A DNA stretch of 64,000 bases from Calcarisporiella thermophila CBS 279.70 (taxonomy: Eukaryota; Calcarisporiellomycota). Positions within the stretch are counted from its first letter, which is position 1. Each line of letters opens with the position of its first letter. The notes beneath the pieces were generated by a model, which saw only the letters and a program-made list of their open reading frames with translations, was not told the DNA's origin and did no database searches. Both the position numbers and the translations under genes were made by a program. Shown here piece by piece: positions 56,578 to 64,000 of the stretch. The stretch lies in assembly GCF_041956535.1 (NCBI RefSeq), contig NW_027192205.1, forward strand, positions 462,900 to 526,899, in the 5' to 3' direction.

Positions 56578-56648
56578 GGTCAAGGCTGGGGAGATGCGAA
56601 CAAGGTCGAGCGGATGCCCTTAGCGCTTGCGCGCTCGCTGCAGCGGCC

Positions 56649-56656
56649 TATATATA
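56649..56656 (-). promoter_or_regulatory. TATA box of the CP2/Grainyhead gene
   Basis: TATATATA, about 72-80 nt upstream of the ATG at 56577, embedded in very GC-rich DNA. Functional role inferred from position. Confidence 0.5.
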
Positions 56657-57732
56657 CACGGCCATACCCACGCCTACGCAGGCACATCCACTCACGCACT
56701 CGTGCCCCCCGCGTCCACTCACCGGCTTGCATGAAGAGTGATTTTCAAAATTGCCCGGCGAAAAATGAAAATCGTTTGCGGTGCAGCGATCGGCTTTTGA
56801 TCTTCGCCGAACCTTAAATCCAAAACTTGGGGGGATCCGCCCCTTTCCTCTCCCTGCTCGCGCCCGAGCAAGCGCTCGCGTTACGCGCGGCCTCGGCGGT
56901 GCTCTGCACATGCTTAGGCCGTGCTGCGTCGAGGCCGCGCCAGCCGTTGCCGAGGCCCCTTGGCACGCGGCGGCCGCGTTTCCAGAACAATCCGGCCCCG
57001 TCGCACCCGGTTTAGGTTGGCCGGCTCTCGCGCAAAGCTTGTTTCGATTTTCGAACTCTCTCGAACCTTGAGGTATTAATAGCCCGGCCTCCAGCGGTCA
57101 ATACAAGTTTGCGGTGAGGCATTTTCCGGCCTGGGAGGATGCGTCGATTTGTCGGCCACCCTCCGCCCCTTGCGCCAATTCTCCCCGTCCACCGCAGCCT
57201 GCCCCGCCCCCTCGCTGCACACCCACCCAAGCGCCTCGCGTCACGCCTAGGCGTGCTGCGCCGAAGAGCCGATGCAGAGGCCCTCATTTCGCATTAACGG
57301 TCGCGCTGCTTTTCTGCCGCTGGATCGGTTTCTGGTTGCGGAGATCATCCTTTAATGCTCTGCATTGCCACACGGCGTATGGTGGGTCGAGCTCAGTGGG
57401 GCTGTCATGGAGCTCAGCTCCAAACCCGCTTTCCAATTCCCGGCAATGGGGACTGCGCATGAGCCTATACGGCTGCCTCGCTTTTTACGGCCTCGCCGGA
57501 GTGGCCCATGGCATCCAATGTGTCAGTGTGCAGTGGTCGCCGTGCTTGAATTTTGCATTCGAATGGATAGAATGGGCCATGCAGAACCCCTTTCATTCAG
57601 CATGTATTCATCGCTGCATCCAATTCTCGAGGCTGGGGGAGGCTTAAACCCTCGACATTATTATTTCAGCAGCTATCTAAAGTAAAACAAGGACTGGATA
57701 GAAAAATATCAAACAAAGAACAAAAATGCAAA
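56657..57732. other. GC-rich intergenic region
   Basis: About 1.1 kb upstream of the CP2/Grainyhead gene and downstream of SSR4. Long ORFs on both strands here are Pro/Arg/Ala-biased products of GC richness and show no family signature. I see no gene; it may be an extended regulatory region. Confidence 0.5.
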
Positions 57733-59761
57733 TCATGGCTGGTCTCCCGTCACAAACTCAAACCCGCTCTCATCCTCTACGGGCATATTCATCCCTATCT
57801 GCGAGATGTCTCCAGTGAAGGACTCGAACTCCTCCATGGTGATTTCGTTTTCCATATTGGCGTTGGCGTGATGGTCGTCCCCACTGGGGTCGGTCACCAC
57901 GGACTCCAGCAGGTCAAGGCCCTTCGGCTGCGGCTCGGGCGACTCGGGTAAGTCTAGCTCCACCATGGTCACCGCGCCTCGCCGCTCGATTCGCATGCCC
58001 ATTTGAAGCTCGATTCGTTTCTGGAGGGCATCCAGCTCCTACACCACAGGTTAGCTTCCACTCCAAGTACTCAAATAAACACGCTTTCTGAACACACACC
58101 TCCATGGTTTTGCAGTCCTTTAATTCTCGAAGTCCCTTGTAGAGAACCTCGGCACTTCGCTTGGACTCCTCCATGCGTTTTGCGTGGCCGGCTTTCATGG
58201 CCTCTACATCTTCTTCTATCTTTGCCTAAAAAAAAAACTCCCATCAGCATGGAGAGGGGGGAAGGGCGAAAACGTGTATATGAAAATTCGAGACCTTGAG
58301 CTCCTTTGCCTTTTCCCCTTTGGACGCCGTCAAGTTCAAGGAGACCGGGATAAGGCGGCCTAGTAAGGTCATTAGATGAAAAAATAAGAACCCGCAGCAG
58401 GATTCAATGGGAAATCTGCTTACTGGCATTGTAGGGCGTGAAAATCTCCGACATATAGTCGTGATTCCGCTTGTAACGTGCCATGGCCAACTCGCGGAAG
58501 GAGATGTGATCTAACTCATCTAAAGGGAAAACGCCAATGTCCAGGTTGAAGTAGACAAAATGCATCCAGGGGTGGATCAATTACCTCCGGAGGGTTCCTC
58601 AGCCTCTTCGGTGGGCGCGTGTGGGACTCTTGCAACTTGCTGCTAGAGTGAGATGGAAGCCAGTTAGTATTGACAAGTCATGGAAACATCTTTGAAGAGA
58701 CGAACCGGATTTTGTATCTGCTTTTTGGGCGAGGCTCGAGGGGGGCTATGCTGCGGGAATCCGTGTGCAACGGGCATCTGCGCAGGGGGCCGGATAAAGC
58801 CGTGCTGCGAAGGCATCTGGAACGGTCGCTGCCCGTGGGGAGTCGCATTCGAGATGGGGGCATTGACGACGTGATAGGAAGGAAGTGCGCCACCCGTGAG
58901 GAAGGGATTGCTAGGTTGAGTGCTAATTTGAGGGAGTGGATATCGGCGCGGCGCAGGTCGAGCCACCGTTGAGTCAGCAGGAATACGAGCTTTGTCCACA
59001 GGGAGGAAACTCGATTAATTTTTTAGAGCCAGGACAGAGATTTGCCAGCCCTACTCACCATTTTGATCCATCCGTTTGTAATATAAAATCTCTAGTTGCT
59101 GCTCTCCTGGCGAGAGTAGGCGAAACCTTGTTCGCACCATCGAAGTGTATTGTTCTTGAGGGCGAAAACCATGCATGCGGGTTGACACGCGCAGGACCTG
59201 AATATCCGAGAGAGGGGAGGGGGGGGGGGAGAGGAGAGGAGGAGGAGGAGGAGGAGGAGGAGGAGGGAAGGGGAAAAAAGAAGGTGGACATTTATTAATA
59301 CGCGTTGACTTCACCCATCATACCAGTAGACATAAAAAAAACCTACTCTGCCATCTTGTAACGTCACGTTCGAATGTCGCTCCTCAGACATGTACTGAAG
59401 CCTACGCAACTTGAATATAAATAATTCTGCGCCTCCTCAGGGCATAACCATTGCGTCGGACTTACCCATCGTGGGGATATTGATCATCGGATGCAGTCAC
59501 GTAGACAAGATAAATCTGACCATCCACTAATTTAGATCGGGGTTGGTAAAAGAATCAACAAGAGAGCTAGCTACGGATCCATTTACCCTCGTGCTTGTCA
59601 ATATACGACCAGGCAAATTGCAGCTGTGATTTCAGACTAGAGGCCTTGGTGAGCAGGTTCGCGGCCACTTCCGGACTAAGCTGGTCGGCCGCAGGGTACA
59701 TGAACGTCGCGCGTAGGAAGAGCTCCGAACGCAGATCGGTCGGAGGACCCGGGTGCATCAT
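57733..59761 (-). CDS. SSR4: Ssr4-like SWI/SNF and RSC complex subunit
   Basis: Ten exons: 59761-59587, 59526-59466, 59401-59347, 59197-59059, 58989-58706, 58642-58585, 58519-58424, 58359-58295, 58225-58100 and 58038-57733; 454 aa with all phases consistent. The N-terminal domain (LSPEVAANLLTKA, FAWSYIDKHE, DGQIYLVYV, RVSTRMHGFRPQEQYTSMVR) follows the pattern of the fungal Ssr4 N-terminal domain. After a Pro-rich linker comes ISFRELAMARYKRNHDYMSEIF-TPYN, then a coiled coil (AKIEEDVEAMKAGHAKRMEE), as in Ssr4, and an acidic C-terminus. Ssr4 is a shared subunit of fission-yeast SWI/SNF and RSC remodellers; no catalytic role. Assigned from domain order and remembered motifs, so slightly tentative. 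Intron 3 holds a GGA repeat. Head to head with eIF3a. Confidence 0.78.
59217..59266. repeat. GGA/GAG simple repeat inside an SSR4 intron
   Basis: A run of G and GGA triplets (about eight consecutive GAG/AGG units) lies within intron 3 of the SSR4 model. On the gene's strand it is CCT-rich and could serve as a pyrimidine tract. Confidence 0.85.
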
Positions 59762-60018
59762 GGTCTGCTCTAGTATAGTCGGGCCGTGGGGCGGATTGGG
59801 GGGGTGGAGATGTCGACGATTTTATTGCAAAAACACCAAGACACTTAGAAAGACGGGGCGAAATAGTAACCTAACCTAACGCGAAGCCTCAATTAACGTC
59901 ATCAAAATAACAAACAACAATGCAAAATTTTTTCTTTTACGCTAATCATCCTCTATACTCTACCCAGTTTTGTCGGGCATTCTCCGCGTCATTTTAAACA
60001 AAGAGAATAAGAGCGCGC

Positions 60019-63000
60019 ATGGCTCCTCCATTCTATTTGAAGCCTGAAAATACCCTGAAGCGCGCCGAAGGTAATGTTTCAATCTGGTCCCCCCATTTGG
60101 ACTTGTAGATCGGACCGCACGGCGGCCCCCCCATCTATGAGAAACGGAGTGTTTCCGGATTTGCGCAAGATCCTATGCTAATGCTGTCCATTCTACCACA
60201 GAGCTTATTGGTGTTGGCCAGGCCAGTGCCGCTCTTCAGCAGCTTCACGATATGCTCGTGTCAAAGCGAACGCGCTCCATGCAGATCACCACTCTTGAGC
60301 CGATGGTGCTGCGTTTTGTCGAGCTCTGCGTGGAGCAACGTAAGGGTAAGATGGTGAAAGAGGGCTTGCATCAGTACAAGAACGTGGCCCAAAACTCTAA
60401 TGTGGCGTCCATTGAGGTAACCTATTCTTGGATCATGATGAGCTATTTCATCTTGATATTAATTCCGATGTGTTCTGCTTCCTCGCTCCCTTCCCCTTTT
60501 CTCCTCCCCAACAGCTTGTTATCAAGAAGTTTGTTGAGCTCTCTGAAGCCAAAGTATCAGAGGCCCAAGCAAGAGCTGAGAAGATTACGCTAGACCAAAT
60601 TGAGGATCTTGAAGCAACCGAGACCCCTGAATCCATCCTCCTAAGCACCGTGAGCGGTGAGCAGACACGGGATCGTACCGATCGTGCAGTGGTCACCCCG
60701 TGGTTGAAGTTCCTGTGGGAGGCATACCGCACCGTACTCGATATCCTGCGAAATAATGACCGGTTGGAGATTTTATATCAGGCGACCGCCAACCAAGCAT
60801 TCCAGTTCTGCTTACGGTACTCCCGTAAGACCGAATTCCGCCGCCTTTGTGAACTGCTCCGCAATCATCTACAGAACATTGCCAAGTACTCGCACCAGCC
60901 TCACGCCATCAATCTCAATGACCCCGATTCACTGCAACGCCATCTCGAAACCCGGTTCAACCAGCTTAATGCCGCCGTCGACCTCGAACTGTGGCAGGAG
61001 GCTTTCCGCTCCGTCGAGGATATCCACAACCTACTCTCGATGTCCAAGCGACCGCCCAAGCCTGTGATGATGGCCAACTATTACGAGAAACTCGCCAAAA
61101 TCTTCATGGTGGGCGACAACTACCTCTTCCATGCTGCCGCATGGAATCGCTACTTCACCCTCGTGAAGGCGCAGAACAAGGGCTTGACTGAGGAGGAGCA
61201 GACGAGGTAGCCATCGATTTTTCCACCCGCTGTCTATTTCTTCCCCCCCCCCCTTTTTTTTTTCTGCTTTCGAGGCTAAATATTTTTTTTTTATTGCTTC
61301 TTTTTATCGTAGACTCGCCTCGCTTGTTCTCATTTCCGCACTGGCCATTCCCATTATTTCTACCAAGCAGCGCGCAAGCTACCTTGAATTCGACGAAAAC
61401 CAAAATCGGTCATTGCGTCTCGCTTCCCTGCTCGGCATGGTACGGGCGCCCACACGCAGTGGGTTGCTCAAGGAGGCGCTTGGCAAGAATATTCTCCGCA
61501 AGGTGCGTCCCGAAATCCGCGACCTTTACAACATCCTCGAAGTCCAGTTCCACCCTCTCTCTATCTGCAAGAAAATTGAGCCTATCATGGCCCAAATCGC
61601 TGCCGATCCCAGCCTTGAGCGCTACGTGAAGCCATTGCACCAGGTGATCCTCACCCGCCTATTGCAGCAGCTCTCCCAGGTGTACAGCACCGTCAAGCTC
61701 GAGTTCGTGATGAACCTTGCCCGCTTCCCATCCCATCCCCACGATGCCGCCGATATTGAGAAATTCATCATGAACGGGTGCAAAAAGGGCGAGCTGTCCA
61801 TCCGAATCAACCATGCGACCAAGAGTTTAACGTTTGAGACGGACCTCTTCGCCCCGCCGCGCGACACCGTCACCGACGGACCGAAGTTGCAGACGGAGCC
61901 TGCCGAGCTCATGCGCACCCAGCTCTCCCGCCTCTCCAAGTGCCTCCACAGCTCTCTGCACTTGATCGACCCCTCCGTCGTCGAGGCGAAACGGGAAGAA
62001 AAGCGCAGCGCCTTCCAGCGTGCGCTTGCCGGCGTCGAGGAGGAGCACCGGGCCTCGTTGGCTCGCAAGGCCATCATTGAACGCAAGAAGGAGCTGATGG
62101 AGACCCTGCTCATCCGCAAGGAGAAGGAGGAGGCACGCGAGAAAGCCCTTCGCATGCAGCAAGAGGCCGAGGCCGAGCGCCAGCGCCTTGCCGAGGAATC
62201 GAAGCGGCGTGAACTGGAGCGCCTGCGCCGTGAGCGCGAGGAGATCCAGCGTGCAGAAGCCCGCAAGCTTGCTGAGCAGCTGAAGGCAAAGAGTGGCGTC
62301 GAGCTCAACCTCGACCAGCTCGAGAACCTCGACACCGAAAATCTCGTCCGTATCCAGGTTGAGCAGCTGGCCAAGGAGAAGAGCGAGATCGAGCAGCGGT
62401 TGTCCGCAACAGCACGACGCATGGACCACATGGAGCGCGCCCTCCGGATGGAGGAAATTCCGCTGCTGGCTAAGGACTATGAGCGCCAGCGCAAGATGGA
62501 TCGCGCCTACCACACTGCCGCACAGAAGGCCGCGCTGGATGCCGCCCGGGCGAAGCACACCGAGGATATCAAGATCAAGAAGCGGATGCTCCGCATTCTG
62601 CCCGATTACCAGGAGTACCGCAAGCAGTGCGAGGCCAAGCGTCACGATGAGTTTGAGGCGCGCCGCAATGCGATGCAGAAGAAGATTGAGGAAGAGAAGC
62701 AGAAGCGCATCGAGCTGTTCCGTGCGCGCAAGGAGGAAGAGCGCAAACGCCGTGAGCTTGAAGAGAAGGCCCGCGCCCAGCAGGAGGAGGAGGAGAAGCG
62801 CCGGGCGGAGGAAGAGGCACGCTTGGAGCAGGAGCGCATGGAGCAAGAGGAGGCCAAACGCAAGGAATACGAGGAACGCAGACGCAAACTCGACGAAATT
62901 GCCCGTAAACAGGCTGAGCGTGAGCGCGCAGCCGAGGAGAAAATCCGGGAGTCCAAGGAGCGGCTGCTGCGGGAGCAAGAGGAGAGCCGCCGCGAGAGCG

Positions 63001-63398
63001 AGGCCGCCAAATCCGCCGGTACTCGATACGTACCGCCCTCCAAGCGGGCCACAGCCCCTGCAAGCGAGGGAGGAGCTTGGCGCCCAGGAGGGGCCACCGG
63101 CCGCCCATCGTGGCGTGATCGGGAAGCGGCCAGGGAGCGCGAGGCGCAGGAACGGGAGGAACCATCGTGGAGGCGGCCAGCCCCGGCACCGGCCCCGGCA
63201 CCGGAAGAAGCGGCTCCGAAACGGGAGGCTCCACTGCTGTTCAAGTCGCGCGCAGCTGAAGAAGGCGGCGGCTGGAGAGCACGGTTGGCCCGCAAGCAGC
63301 AGGAGCAGCAGCCTTCTGACTCACAGGCCAATGGTGGCGAGGAGGCGGCGGGAGATGACGGTTTCACTACCGTCAGGAGAAGTCGGGGCAAAAAGTAG
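60019..63398 (+). CDS. TIF32: Translation initiation factor eIF3 subunit a (eIF3a/Tif32)
   Basis: Four exons: 60019-60070, 60202-60416, 60515-61206 and 61313-63398; 1014 aa. The start [20 protein letters not shown] is the classic eIF3a N-terminus. The TPR/HEAT-like N-terminal half ([65 protein letters not shown]) runs into the PCI domain (residues about 320-490, with [21 protein letters not shown]). A long charged coiled coil of R/E/K/A-rich repeats follows, then a TRYVPPSKR motif and an Ala/Pro-rich tail ending [10 protein letters not shown]. eIF3a is the core scaffold of eIF3, contacting the 40S subunit and eIF1/eIF1A; eIF1A is also encoded in this window. All domains appear intact. Confidence 0.97.
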
Positions 63399-64000
63399 AG
63401 ACTTTCTTCCATTCATAAACTCTTTTTCTTTCGTTGACTCTATTTCCCCAACTATGATGAGAACCAAAAATTTTTTTATGAAGGGATTTTTATTATTATT
63501 TTAAGATGTGATATGCTAAGGAAAATTGTATTCGCCACAGAATAAAACCGGAATCTTCTATAGTTGTCTTATTTCCTATCGCATCTCCTCCAGCCTAGGT
63601 GATGTTCACGTTGGACGTGTTAACAGGGAAGGACAGTGATACACAAAGCTAGTTAGAATATATGACGAAAAAAATACAAATAAAAAAGCAACTTAACTGA
63701 AGGTAGACGAACGTGTGCTTCTGCTGCGTTGCAGAATTCAGGTTGACCCATTTTTACCAAATGAATCGATTCTCCGGCACGGGATCGTATTTTATTTTAT
63801 CTCCTATATACATAATATGTACATATATGATAAAATAAAAGTGCTATATTATATCACTATTGGGGGAATGGAGAGTTTATTATGTGGATTTTGAGAAGAA
63901 GCGGCAAGGAACAGCGTGTTCATTGCACCAATAATGAGGGCATTTGGATGTATATTGGTAGAGTTAGCTAGCTATTTGCTCTCATAAAGAAGGATATTTT
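63399..64000. other. AT-rich tail of the window, no gene seen
   Basis: 602 nt downstream of eIF3a without recognisable coding features. It contains the inverted repeat listed separately. Confidence 0.5.
63790..63840. repeat. AT-rich inverted repeat, 12-bp arms
   Basis: Arms TTTTATTTTATC (63790-63801) and its exact reverse complement (63829-63840) flank a 27-nt spacer that is itself partly self-complementary (TATATACAT and ATGTACATATA). It would form a hairpin or cruciform. Confidence 0.85.

Noticed and set aside
57114-57647. Long plus-strand ORF of 177 codons.
   Set aside because: It is Pro/Arg/Ala and Trp biased in GC-rich DNA, with competing frames open and no recognisable motif.
61622-63412. 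Large minus-strand ORFs opposite eIF3a.
   Set aside because: They are Ser/Leu/Arg-rich mirror frames of the eIF3a coiled-coil codons (GAG/CGC/AAG), not independent genes.
1-64000. CRISPR arrays, bacterial operons or a large transposon.
   Set aside because: No regularly spaced direct repeats, no Shine-Dalgarno-linked gene runs and no transposase or reverse transcriptase motifs were seen; the content is intron-rich fungal nuclear DNA.

Overview
The window looks like nuclear chromosomal DNA of an intron-rich, early-diverging (non-Dikarya) fungus. Fungal markers are two division-1 chitin synthases, Atg22, a CCC1-type vacuolar iron carrier, an Ssr4-type SWI/SNF-RSC subunit and an Nrp1-like RRM/RanBP2-finger protein. 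Introns are mostly 50-100 nt with GTAAGT/GTATGT-like donors, and genes are 0.2-1 kb apart. RBM48, ZCCHC17, an LDAF1/promethin-like protein and a CP2/Grainyhead factor are uncommon or absent in most Dikarya. I cannot name the genus; a Mucoromycota or Zoopagomycota member would fit. Exon junctions are my own reading from splice signals, frame continuity and family knowledge; no transcript data were available.

Layout, left to right: eIF1A (+); a secreted barwin/expansin-like protein (-); ZCCHC17 (-) head to head with RBM48 (+); the TORC2 subunit Sin1/Avo1 (-); then three minus-strand genes with vacuolar or lytic roles (CCC1/VIT iron carrier, Atg22, S10 carboxypeptidase); the large proteasome-associated HEAT protein Ecm29 (+); two tandem chitin synthases (+); a Lys/Glu plus Tyr/Gly/His-rich protein (+); an unidentified multi-exon gene (-); an Nrp1-like RNA-binding protein (+); an LDAF1/promethin-like lipid-droplet protein (-); a Gln/Tyr-rich gene carrying an in-frame TAG (+); a cysteine-rich secreted protein (-).

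From 39.2 to 41.5 kb is a poorly coding stretch with a possible acidic pseudogene and a long hairpin. Then come a cytochrome P450 (+), the GPI inositol-deacylase Bst1/PGAP1 (-), a fungal protein with a conserved C-terminal signature (+), a frameshifted CAP/PR-1 gene (+) and another broken ORF (-), a Ser/Thr-rich GPI-anchored wall protein (-), a DUF202 membrane protein (-), RPA3 (-) head to head with ribosomal protein S29 (+), an acetoacetate-decarboxylase-like ORF (+), a CP2/Grainyhead-type factor (-), Ssr4 (-) head to head with eIF3a (+), and an AT-rich tail.

Most genes are housekeeping: translation (eIF1A, eIF3a, S29), RNA processing (RBM48, ZCCHC17), replication (RPA3), chromatin (Ssr4), signalling (Sin1), proteostasis (Ecm29) and secretory quality control (Bst1). 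A second layer concerns the cell surface and exterior: chitin synthases, GPI wall protein, CAP protein, expansin-like protein, Cys-rich protein. The least familiar content is a pair of related Tyr-rich proteins (31051-31608 and 37678-38251) sharing a W-x-S-P-Y-S-Y core and a Y-Y-P-G-W motif, the second interrupted by one stop codon.
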